Both the position numbers and the translations under genes were made by a program. Below the pieces are notes generated by a model that saw only the letters and a list, made by a program, of their open reading frames with translations, did no database searches and was not told the origin of the DNA. Shown piece by piece: positions 23,125 to 32,618 of a DNA stretch of 64,000 nt. Origin of the DNA: Achatina immaculata (taxonomy: Eukaryota; Mollusca; Gastropoda; Stylommatophora; Achatinidae); assembly GCA_009760885.1 (NCBI GenBank), contig CM019713.1, forward strand, positions 4,705,531 through 4,769,530, in the 5' to 3' direction. Position 1 is the stretch's first letter. Each line of letters begins with the position of its first letter.

Positions 23125-23907
23125 TGTTGACATTTAACCCCGGTTATGTTTCTAATAACCTGTTGATATTTAGCCCCGGTTATGGCTCTAATAACATGTT
23201 GACATTTAGCCTCGGTTATGGTTCTAATAACCTGCTGACATTTAGCCCGGTTATGGATCTAATAACATGTTGACATTTAGCCTCGGTTATGGATCTAATA
23301 ACATGTTGACATTTAGCCCCGGTGTGGCTCTAATAACCTGGTGACTTTTAGCCCCGGTTATGGGTCTAATAACCTGTTGACATTTAGCCCCGGTTATGTC
23401 TCTAATAACCTGTTGATATTTAGCCCCGGTTATGGCTCTAATAACATGTTGATATTTAGCCCCGGTTATGGTTCTAATAACCTGCTGACATTTAGCCCCG
23501 GTTATGGGTCTGATAATCTATTGACATTTAGCCCCGGTTATGGCTCTAATAACCTGCTGACATTAGCACCGGTTATGGCTCTAATAACCTGCTGACATTT
23601 AGCCCCGGTTATGGCTCTAATAACCTGCTGACATTAGCACCGGTGATGGCTCTAATAACCTGCTGACATATAGCCCCGGTTATGACTCTAATAACCTGCT
23701 GACATTTAACCCCGGTGTGGCTCTAATAACCTGGTGACTTTTAGCCCCGGTTATGGGTCTAATAACCTGCTGACATTTAGCCCCGGTTATGGCTCTAATA
23801 ACCTGCTGACATTAGCACCGGTTATGGCTCTAATAACCTGCTGACATATAGCCCCGGTTATGACTCTAATAACCTGCTGACATTTAACCCCAGTCATGGC
23901 TCTAATT
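23125..23907. repeat. 36-bp minisatellite, ~21 copies, ended by a hAT insertion
   Basis: The unit is GGTTATGGCTCTAATAACCT then GCTGACATTTAGCCCC. Variants: GTGTGG units, and single-base deletions giving CATTAGCACCGG. A multi-unit block (GTGTGGCTCTAATAACCTGG then GACTTTTAGCCCC, and the units following) occurs near 23320 and again near 23715, showing block duplication. The plus frame reads LLTFSPGYGSNN. The array stops at CTCTAATT where the hAT element begins and does not resume on the other side. Confidence 0.95.
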
Positions 23908-26459
23908 CAGCGGTTCTCAGACCCTTTTGCTGCACGGCTCACATTTAAAAGTGAAACATTTTTGCGGCCCACTAATAAAGTGCTTTATATTTGCAAAGTA
24001 TAAATCTAATTTTATATAGTATTATGTAATATTTTCTCTACATGTTTAACTGCATATTGATTGCTACACAAAAGTTATTTTCATTTACCTTAAAGATGGC
24101 ACTGTTTCCGTTGGATAGCATGTCTATTCTGGTTGGAATTTGTGACAAACACACTCGAAGATCATCCTACACGTTCATTCTTGAACGATATTTCGTTTTC
24201 CTAGAAGTCAATGCAGAAAATGAAACTTCCCATAAATAAGTTATTGAAAAAGGCAGAAGAACTTTCATCATCAGGGCTAACAACAACGGATATTCCAGAA
24301 AAACTGTGCACCAAAAAGAAGAGATATCAACAGCGAGGTCGTTAAATTTGATTTGTAATGTGCGATCGCTAGACAGTTCCGCTAATTCTTCTTGTGCACG
24401 ACCGGTTAATTCACAGAATGCACACTGAAAAGGGTTACGAATCCAATCGTACGCTTTAATGTTTCGGGCCTGAAGTATTTGTCAAAATATTCAGCAAGAG
24501 ATATCAGATGCCCTCTTTATTACAACAGTGGCCCCTTCCAGAATCTCGCCATTAACTCCATTGCACAATGTAAATTTACAGAACAAGTGAAACATGTCTT
24601 GTGATTTGTTGTCGAGTCGCGTGCGCCAAAGTCGTATTTTCTTTCATAAAGGCTGCAATTTTGTCGTATGTCTTGAGTATGCTGGCATCTTTACACTGCA
24701 GTGATATGTTCAAAATGTTCAAAAGGCCAAAACTTTCAGCAAGGTATGCCAGCACGGCAAGCCATTCAATATCAACGACCTTACCTGACAAGTCGAGATT
24801 GTGTTCTGCCAAACAACTGCAACAATTCTAAACGAAGCTCAAACACCCTTGCAAGAACTTTTCCTCTGGACAGCCAACACACAGCCGAGTGCAACAGGAG
24901 ATGCTTGTGTTCTTCATCTGACTCAATACAAAGTTGAGCAAATAATCGACTGTTCACTGCTCTAGTTTGTATGAAGTTTACAATCCGAACACAATCTTCG
25001 AGTATAGATCCCAGTTTCATTCAACTTCTTTGAAGAGAGTGCCTCACGATGGATCATACAATGGGTACCTACTTGCTTTATGCGAGTTACAACACCATTG
25101 TTGCGGCCAGTCATTGTGGCAGCACTGTCAGTGCAAACACCGATGCAATTCGTCCACTGCAGTCCAAAAGTTGTGGGAAATAAACGCTTAAAACACGAAA
25201 TATTCCACCCGCTGTCGTTCTCGCTGGCAATGACTTGCAAAAAAGAAATTCCTCTTGCATACTATTTTGCTAACAATAGTGAACATAAACATGCAGCTGT
25301 GACTCGTGGCGATGTCAGTTGACTCATCTGAATAGCAAACTTAGTAGATTGTAATCGTTCAGTTAGCTGCGCGACAATGTACTCGGACGTTTCTGATATT
25401 CTTCTGCGGACAGTGTCGTTCGAGATGGGAATGCTTTTCAGTTTTGTAGCGTATTCTGAGCCGAACAATACGTCACAAATCTCACAGCGGCTGGCATCAT
25501 AAGATCTTATTCAATTTGGCAGTCAGGTACGATGCTTTAAGAGCATTTTCGTTGAGAGTGGCCCTTGTTTTTAACACCATCTTCTGTTCACTATATTCTT
25601 CGGCTTTACGTTCGAAAAATTCTTTGGTTTTATTCTGTATATCTGGCTGTCTTGTAGTTAATTGACGACGCAATTTCGTCGGCTTCTTTGCCTCATTAGA
25701 GAGGATTTGCAAACAAACAACACACTGTGGCAGATTTTGGTCATTTGTTGATGGAACGAAACCGTACTTAATATACTCCACGTCATATTTTCGAGCGTAT
25801 TTAGTTTTTTTACAAGTATCAACGTTAACGTCGTATCAATCACAGTCACTTTCGCTGCCACTACTATCAATTTGTTTGCGCGAAGTCGAAGGCTTACGTT
25901 TCACAAATCGATCCATTTTAGCGCTTAAAGCTTTAAAGTTTAAACAATAAAAAAGCCTATCCGATAAGTCTCCACGATCACTACGTGGGTTAATGGAATC
26001 CGTTGATTAATCCACTAAGAAATATACACATCACCAAGACCGAATAGCAGCTCTCAAGCCAACGAAATATGATTTTTAAACTAAAACAAGTTTGCTGGGA
26101 ATTATATTCCACTTCCGCTCTCTCACAGAATCTACACCGACTGTTCTCTAAAATTACATTGTAAAACTGCACGTTTCAGCAACACGTTCAAAAAGACGCC
26201 AGTGTTGCACTTCATAACCGATGCCGTCTTTTTATTTACGTCACATTTCTGTTTGACGCTGGTAGAAACGCTGTCTGGACCATCCTTTCTCCAATAGCCG
26301 CATTGCGGGCATACTAATAAAGCGACCTATAATTCTGCGGCTTGCATCCGTGCAGTCTGCAAATTAGGATTTTTTTCTGCTCTGAGACTTCAGCACGGCC
26401 CACAATACTCCCTGTCACGGCCCACCTTTAGGCCGCGGCCCATGGGTTGAGAATCACTG
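23908..26459 (-). mobile_element. hAT DNA transposon (ZBED5/SCAND3-like), decayed
   Basis: 2552-bp element. Ends: CAGCGGTTCTCAGACC (left) and, read inward from the right, CAGTGATTCTCAACCC. Target duplication is 8 bp, as hAT makes: CTCTAATT at 23900-23907 and CTCTAATG at 26460-26467 (7/8). Minus-strand coding begins at ATG 25916-25914 (MDRFVKRKPSTSRKQ) and includes GFVPSTNDQNLPQCVVCLQI with a Cys pair, KTKEFFERKAEEYSEQKMVL, DDE block GVCTDSAATMTGRNNGVVTR then THCMIHREAL, and the C-terminal dimerisation region (FSALTSRKTKYRSRMNVQDD, near 24180). Several frameshifts and stops break it. The family resemblance to domesticated ZBED5-type proteins is known; this copy is a dead transposon. Confidence 0.93.
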
Positions 26460-26467
26460 CTCTAATG

Positions 26468-27168
26468 AATACAAACAGTGCTTCTCGTAGCGCGAAGCGC
26501 AAACATCATGCGCTGTCAATAACAGATAAAGTAAGACTTCTGGGAAAAAAAAATTTGACACCGACTTCAAATTTCATTTGATTTTCACTTATTTTTTTTA
26601 TTGTTTTCCATTATTAACCTACATGTGCTGATTTGCAGGGTATTTTAAAGATAGGATGAAGTGGTTAGCTGCTGGATTAAGTGTATTCTAACGTAACCAT
26701 CAGTAATCCGGCAGAATAATCGGCATCCAATGGGTCCCGGTGATGCCGATTTTGTGATGGTCAAATATATAGGGAATGGCGTACCAAGTGTACATTGTGC
26801 ACGTTTTTAATAAAATGAATGAGCAGAGCACTCCGGCAATTTATCAACAGCTTTCGGTGTCCAAGACCTGAAAACGTTTGGGAACTACCGTTTTAAACAT
26901 TTAAGGAACAGTTAATAAAGATGTTCATACACAGAATCTCGTCATTTGTGTACTGATTACTGGACGTCAGAGTAAGGAAACAGCTACGGAAAACAGCAGG
27001 AAAAAGAAAGAGCTGCTGGGCATAGGCTGAAGTTGGTGGCAAATGTAAACAAGAGACTCTATCAGCTAAGTTCCCCCAACACAGCAAGAGTGTGATGAAG
27101 TGTGATTTCATTCCCCCCAAAGTCCAACTGCGTGAAAAATAGACATACCGTTCCAATTATCAGTTCGT
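26468..27168. other. No gene recognised
   Basis: Mixed sequence. The end (CCAAGACCTGAAAACGTTTGG) hints at the edge of another DNA transposon but no partner end was found. Confidence 0.4.
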
Positions 27169-27182
27169 ATTCGATGAGTCTA

Positions 27183-27483
27183 TATCTATACTACAAGAGC
27201 GCTTAATATTGAAGAAGGCTGGCTAGTAAAGAGGATTAAAGAGAGAACATTTAAATATTTTGGACACATTAAACGTCATGATAATTTAGAGAAGACCGTA
27301 TTGGAAGGATACATAATGGGAAAAAGAAAGAGAGGAACACCAAAACGAAGATGGCTGCAAGACATCGTTGACGATCTGCAAATGGATGCAGCAGCATCAG
27401 GCCATCTTGCTCACAACCGAAAGGCCTAAAGGAGTGCTTTTATGGAGGCAAAGTTCCACAAAGGACATACAAATGAATGAATA
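27183..27483 (+). mobile_element. LINE family B, 301 bp, perfect 14-bp target duplication
   Basis: Encodes, with one or two defects, KRTFKYFGHIKRHDNLEKTV, LEGYIMGKRKRGTPKRR, WLQDIVDDLQMDAAAS, ending CATACAAATGAATGAATA. The perfect direct repeat ATTCGATGAGTCTA flanks it (27169-27182 and 27484-27497). The 5' truncation point is about 30 bp further out than in the copy at 30753. Confidence 0.94.
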
Positions 27484-27497
27484 ATTCGATGAGTCTA

Positions 27498-28425
27498 ACA
27501 TTTCCGAGTCAAAAAAAAAAAGCACTCCATAATTCTAATACTACTATACTTCTGTGTCAAAGTATCATATTCTGGGAAAATCGATATCGAAACTGAGAAC
27601 AGATTCAATAAAGCAAATCAGATCATTGGAGAAATAACACCTTGACAGGAAAAAAAAATACATCACAAATGAAAGAAAAAGAAAGATGCACAGGAGAATC
27701 TTCCTCCAGCCATTATGCAATAAATGGTCTAACATAGACTTAACTGTCAAAACCGGAAGGAAAATACACCACTACGGAAATGAGATGTTTGAGGATAAGA
27801 TTTTGTGATAAGAAGACACCAAATCAGAAATCACACAACCAGGGTCAGTGTTGATATAATAACACTCAGTACAACATTACATCCTGAAACAACAAGTCCG
27901 TTGGTCTGGGCACGTTGCACGGCTACCACCACATAGTACAGCGCAGAAAAGATTCACACCAAGAACTGCAGGAAACAACAGGGTGAGGCCGCCGACGCAA
28001 GAGACAGAAGGAGGAAATTACAGAAACCTTAAATATCCGGTTACATGAAGTAAATCGCAGAGTTCTGACAGGATGTTTATTTGTCCTCTCGACACTGAAA
28101 GATGTATGAGGAAGGAGGCAAAACAAGATAAAGTACTCCGTAATTCTTATACCTTTCCGAACCCAAACAAATTATTCCATCATTCTATTTCCGAGCCAAA
28201 CAAAGCATTCCATAATTCCAATACTATTTTCGAGCCAAACAAACTATCTCATAATTCCAATACTATTTTCGAGTCAAAATATTCCATGATCCCAATACTA
28301 TTTCTGAGCCAAAGTATTCCATAAGTCCAATACTATTTCTGAACCAAAAAAAAAGTATTCCATAACTCCAATGCTATTTCTGAGCCAAAGTGTTCCATAA
28401 TTCTAATATTATTTCCGGGTCACTC
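27498..28425. repeat. ~37-bp minisatellite split by a LINE E insertion
   Basis: Units of the form CATTCCATAATTCCAATACT then ATTTCCGAGCCAAACAAAG occupy 28135-28425 (about 7 copies). Two units of the same repeat lie at 27498-27560, on the far side of the LINE E copy at 27585-28130. The array was therefore interrupted by that insertion. Confidence 0.8.
27585..28130 (+). mobile_element. LINE family E, 3' end, copy 2
   Basis: Collinear with 16295-16870: ENRFNKANQIIGE near 27594, then the QQVRWSGHVARLPPHSTAQ region near 27890, RFTPRTAGNNRVRPP near 27955, ending GATGTTTATTTGTCCTCTCG then ATGAGGAAGGAGG. Frames broken. Flanks AAAGTA on both sides are too short to count as a proven target duplication. 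Confidence 0.82.
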
Positions 28426-29165
28426 CAGCAGCTTCTGTTGCCCTTTTGACACGGTGCTAATGGCTCGAACATCTCCAGTATTCTGGTTTAACTACATAGA
28501 ACGGGACATAAAGTTATTTTTTTTTAAAGGCGGTCAATAAAGGGAACAACCAGAGAGTAAAGTAAGCAGAAAACTACTGTAAGGAATCAAGAACTACCGA
28601 ACGGAAATGAAAATAAATGACTGACACCTGTAAAGGAAGTCCCTCTTCTTCGCGACCATTTCCAGGCATAAGAATTGAATATTTTCTCAAGGACCTGCTG
28701 ATTAGTCTGAAGCTGCGTACGCCTCCATACATCCAGTCATCTTACACAGGTTCTACTGCTCATCATCCCAGCTGTATCCGCTTCATCGTATGTCGGGCAC
28801 ACCTGCAACAGGTGTTCAGTTTTATCCTACCTGCGCCACAGGTGTACACAGCTGTTATAGATAAACGAGCTTCTTGAACTTTTTTTTTTTTTCAAAGAGG
28901 TGTGCTTATGGCATAAAGTAGTACCCCTAATTTATGTTAGTGTCTGAGGGCGTTTATCGTTGTCTTCGCTATCTTGTTTGGATCTATATTCCTGGGGATG
29001 CTGTAGAAGGTGGAATCACATCGCTTCTTAAACATTCTTACGCGCTATTCTTACATCTGTCAGGGCCTTAAGTCTTCGTCTCGTGAACACAGCCATTACA
29101 CTGCATCAGTGAGAAATGCAACTTTATTATTCTTTTTTTGTGTATGTTTTGAGGAAGGGTTGGCC
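28426..29165. other. No recognisable feature
   Basis: No coding or repeat signature. Confidence 0.4.
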
Positions 29166-29166
29166 G

Positions 29167-29190
29167 GGGGGGGGGGGGGGGGGGGGGGGG
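29167..29190. repeat. Poly-G run (~24 nt)
   Basis: Uninterrupted G tract immediately 5' of R2 copy b. A shorter G-rich stretch precedes R2 copy a. Confidence 0.95.
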
Positions 29191-29385
29191 CTGTCGGTCT
29201 CAGAAACAAGACTGGCGCGGATTATCGGACTATGGATTTTGCACCCTTTACATCGTACTCCAGTAGCAGACACGGCTGTGAACAAGAATACTCGGCATAG
29301 TACGCTGAGGGAAAAAAAAATTCGCCTCGGAAAACGGAGGATATTTACTTGCACGGTGAGGGATACTGGATTACATTTGCCACAT
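29190..29385 (+). repeat. Dispersed repeat R2, copy b
   Basis: Matches 20690-20860 (CTCAGAAACAAGACTGGCGCGG, CTCCAGTAGCAGACACGG, AGTACGCTGAGG, GGAGGATATTTACTTGCACGG). Function unknown. Only two copies seen, both preceded by G-rich sequence. Confidence 0.8.
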
Positions 29386-30140
29386 GATGGCGGAACATAG
29401 GAGATCACATGTGCTTCAGTTCCAAGAATGCTGGACTTCACTAAAATCAAAGGAGGAAACGGAAAAGGGGGAATGAGAATAAACAGCAGAGGTGAAGACA
29501 GAACAAAAACATTATTTTGTCATATGAACTTAGTCTCTTGTTCTAACGAGACTGTTTCCTCTATTCATATATTCGAGAACTTCCCTTCATAAAGTGAAAC
29601 CTATAAAGGTTTGGTTTTAAAGAGGTATAATGTGGAACGGAGAGACCTGTTTACGCTAAAACTATTCTACATGAACAAATCTCCCATGCCAATTAAATGG
29701 TGCTTTCTTGTCACGCTAACCTGGTGGGTTAAAAAAAAATTATCAACTTCACGCTAACCTGAGGGGTTAAAAAAAATTATCTACCGTTTCTGGATGTTAA
29801 ATATGTATTTCATGTCTGTAACCGCGTGGCGCAATCTTGGTTATTGATGGCTTGTTTCTCTGATATTTTCTAGCAGCTTTTAGCTTTAATTGCTGGCGTA
29901 GACGTTGAGTGGAGGCAGATATTTACGAGCACTGCTGGCATGATGCCTCTCAGTGATGGTAAAACCGACTGTAAGAATAACAACAGTATAAATCCCGAAG
30001 GGTTAAATAACACACACACAAAAATAACCTTCTGGCAGTTCAACTTATTCTTCTATTTTTATATCTCAAAACGTGAGTAATGAATTCATATTATATCCAT
30101 GACATACTGCATTGTTCAAGCACTCACGTTCCTTATCCAC
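29386..30140. other. No recognisable feature
   Basis: A 27-bp near-repeat (CACGCTAACCTG..GGGTTAAAAAA) occurs at about 29712 and 29751. Nothing else recognised. Confidence 0.4.

Positions 30141-30142
<2 letters not shown>

Positions 30143-30185
<43 letters not shown>
30143..30185. repeat. (CT)n microsatellite
   Basis: About 20 uninterrupted CT units. Confidence 0.97.
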
Positions 30186-30188
<3 letters not shown>

Positions 30189-30314
30189 TTTCTCAATAAC
30201 AGTTTAACAGCTCACAGCCTTTGCTTACTTTTATCAGGTGAATACTTACTTCACATCATATCACCTAAATGTCAAGCCTTTTCCCACGATGGTCCAGATA
30301 TCTTGGTCAAGTTT

Positions 30315-30600
30315 TAGGAGAGGGTGCCGCTGTGGTGTAGTGGTTAGTGCACTCGCCTACCAATCGGAAGGTCCCTGGTTCGATTTCGCATTCGGTCGGA
30401 CTTTTTTTCGAACCGACTGGCACCATGGTCTCCCCAGCCTCAAAAAAATATGGGTACGTGGGGTTTCCCTAGGAAAACAAAGATAGCGAGGCAAGGTGCA
30501 GGCATCCCTACTTCAAAATGTTATAGTGACCTAGAAATGTGAAGGCATTAACACTTCACACCCCTACGGCATGCAAATGCTACGGGACTTAGATTAGATT
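30315..30600 (+). mobile_element. tRNA-derived SINE (single copy here)
   Basis: The head GGTGTAGTGGTTAGTGCAC matches a pol III A box and GGTTCGATTTC a B box, spaced as in a tRNA. The whole head resembles tRNA-Val. The anticodon arm does not pair and there is no 3' acceptor complement, so it is not a tRNA gene. A non-tRNA body follows (GGCACCATGGTCTCCCCAGC, GGTACGTGGGGTTTCCCTAGG, CACTTCACACCCCTACGGC) to about 30600. No target duplication recognised. Confidence 0.75.
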
Positions 30601-30752
30601 TCAGTAGAACATTAAAATGCCCCCAAACAACAGCACATTACTTTTTATAGCGCCCTCTTATTTTGTTTTGTTTTGTTTTGTTAAACAAACTGTTGCCCAG
30701 ATGAAGGACGTGACCTGTATAAAGTGTCATTTTTAACCTGGTATCTTCAAGG

Positions 30753-31024
30753 CTAGTACAGAGGGTTAAACAAAGAAAACTTAAATATTTTGGACACATT
30801 AAACGTCATGATAATCTGCAGAAGACCGTCTTGGAAGGGTACATAATGGGGAAAAGAAAGAGAGGAAGATCAAGGCGAAGATTGCTGCAAGACATTGTTG
30901 ATGATCTGCAAATGGATGCATCAGTAGCAGGGCATCTTGCTTACAACCAATAGGTCTACAGGAGTGCTGTTAGGGAGGTAAAGTTCCGCAAAAGGCACAT
31001 ACAAATGCAAATGACTGACTGAAT
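30753..31024 (+). mobile_element. LINE family B, 272 bp, with target duplication
   Basis: Carries the KYFGHIKRHDNLQKTVLEG region with defects and ends in GCAAATGACTGACTGAAT. The direct repeat TCTTCAAGG flanks it (30744-30752 and 31025-31033). Confidence 0.9.
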
Positions 31025-31033
31025 TCTTCAAGG

Positions 31034-31340
31034 GCCATAATTTCTAATATTTACTAAGGACGGTATCAACTGCGAACAAATATTGTTCTATATATAGTGA
31101 TGAACCAAACTATGCAGCTTATAATCTTGCTGAAACCACCAGTGATAAAAGCACTACTAAAGCTGTTCACGTTATGCTACAAAACGGAAAATGGAACAGT
31201 TAACTTGCGTATAACTAACTAGTGTAGCAGATCAACGGCAAAGTCATTACAAAACTAACCAAAACAAATGAGGATACACATAATCGGTAAATGCAGTGGG
31301 GGAGAAAAAAAGAAAGGTCTTAGAGAGAAGAGATAAAGTA
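31034..31340. other. No recognisable feature
   Basis: AT-rich. Nothing recognised. Confidence 0.4.
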
Positions 31341-31581
31341 TAGCCTATGGCTAAGATCAAAGTGGCTGAGGTCAATGTGTCCTCTTGGCAGGTACCCTGA
31401 TCAACATACCCTTTAGTTAAACAAAAGCGTCGCTATTTTTGAACTAAACGAGATGCCTGAGGCCTGCCCTGCAAATTGAATGCCGAGGGTATGGTCCACA
31501 TCTCGTTACGGGTGGACCCGGTTTGCAGTACCACCGGGTCACGGCCTCTTGTTTTCGTCGTCTTAAAAAAAAAAAGAAAAA
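31341..31581 (+). mobile_element. U2 snRNA-like SINE, copy 1
   Basis: Begins with CCTATGGCTAAGATCAAAGTG, close to nucleotides ~13-32 of U2 snRNA, then a non-U2 body shared with copy 2 (GTCCTCTTGGCAGGTACCCT, GATCAACAT.CCCTTTAGTTAA, CTGCCCTGCA, GAATGCCGAGGG), an AACGAGATG...CATCTCGTT inverted pair, and a terminal hairpin ACCCGGTTTGCAGTACCACC GGGT (31515-31540) resembling U2 stem-loop IV. It ends in TTTTCGTCGTCTTA plus an A-run. U2 identity is from memory of the consensus. Confidence 0.72.
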
Positions 31582-31909
31582 AAAGTCCTTCTTTTGACTA
31601 AGGAGTCTTTAAACCAAACACCCTCAACACCGCGAGGTGGTACAATTATCTAGCAGCACCATGTGGTGTATTTGATTCTCACCAGATCTATAAATTAGAG
31701 AAATATCGCCCGCGCCCTTTGACAAGCCAAGGAACGAAACAAAACCAAAAAAAAAAAAAAACTTCAATTGAATTTTTTTTTTTTTAAAGAAAGAAATAAC
31801 CCAAAGTTGGCCAAAATAATCCACAGTGGCCATCTCTTTCCTTTTCACTTTTGCAGCGCGAGCTCGAGAATCTGGAACTTTTGGTCAGTTTTTCGCGAAT
31901 AATAGGACA
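31582..31909. other. No recognisable feature
   Basis: A/T homopolymers and mixed sequence between the two U2-like copies. Confidence 0.45.
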
Positions 31910-31920
31910 TATTTACTGGC

Positions 31921-32174
31921 TTCTCGGCCTTTTGGGTAAGATAAAAATGGCTGAGGTCAAAGTGTCCTCTTGGCAGGTACCCTGATCAACATGCCCTTTG
32001 GTTAAGACAAAAGTGTAGTTTTGTTTTTGTTTTTTTTTAAACTAAACGAGATGCTCGAGACCTGCCCTGCACATTGAATGCCGGGGGAATGATCCACATC
32101 TCGTTACGAGTGGACCCGGTTTGCAGTACCACCGGGTCACGGCCTGTTGTTTTCGTCGTCTTAAGATATATATA
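31921..32174 (+). mobile_element. U2 snRNA-like SINE, copy 2, with target duplication
   Basis: The start CTTCTCGGCCTTTTGGGTAAG (31920-31940) is nearly identical to U2 nucleotides ~5-24. The body is collinear with copy 1 except for a T-rich stretch at ~32018-32038. The 32045-32053/32097-32105 stem and the 32114-32137 hairpin are conserved. Flanks TATTTACTGGC (31910-31920) and TATATACTGGC (32175-32185) match 10/11, as expected of a retroposed element. Known parallel: snRNA-headed SINEs have been described in crocodilians. This copy is not a functional U2: the branch-point-pairing and Sm-site regions are absent. Confidence 0.75.
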
Positions 32175-32185
32175 TATATACTGGC

Positions 32186-32616
32186 ACATTCTGAAAATAA
32201 TCAGAAATTAGACGCATTATTTAACAACGCCGGTTTGGGATCATCATTCAGGATTTTGCGCTTTGGGCATTTTGTGAGAGCGAGTTGTCAGTCAAGGGCA
32301 CTAGAACAGTGATGGAAGCTGGGAGACTAGAAAATGGAAGACACCTTAAAGAAGATGACATAATGAAAGAAAAAAAAACACACCTTTAAGGGAATAGCAT
32401 GACAAAGAGGAAAACACCTTTAACAGTACAAACATGACCAAAGAAAACACCTCTAACACAACCAGACAACACACCCTTAAGAAAATAACATTACCTAGGA
32501 AAACACTTAATAAAACAAACATAACAACTTGTCAAGTCTTACACGACATATAATAAAATCGGATGCATATAATTCCCCCCCCCCTTTTCTTCATAATAAA
32601 AGCACAACTGATGAAG
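32186..32616. other. No recognisable feature
   Basis: AT-rich with a C run near 32577. Confidence 0.45.
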
Positions 32617-32618
32617 TA

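Noticed and set aside
21030..23907. Regular repeat arrays considered as CRISPR
   Set aside because: Repeats are contiguous without unique spacers, lie in a eukaryotic genome, and no cas genes exist.
30315..30395. Functional tRNA-Val gene
   Set aside because: A and B boxes are present, but the anticodon stem does not pair and there is no acceptor-stem partner; a SINE body follows.
31921..32165. Functional U2 snRNA gene
   Set aside because: Only the head and final hairpin resemble U2; the branch-point-pairing and Sm regions are missing.
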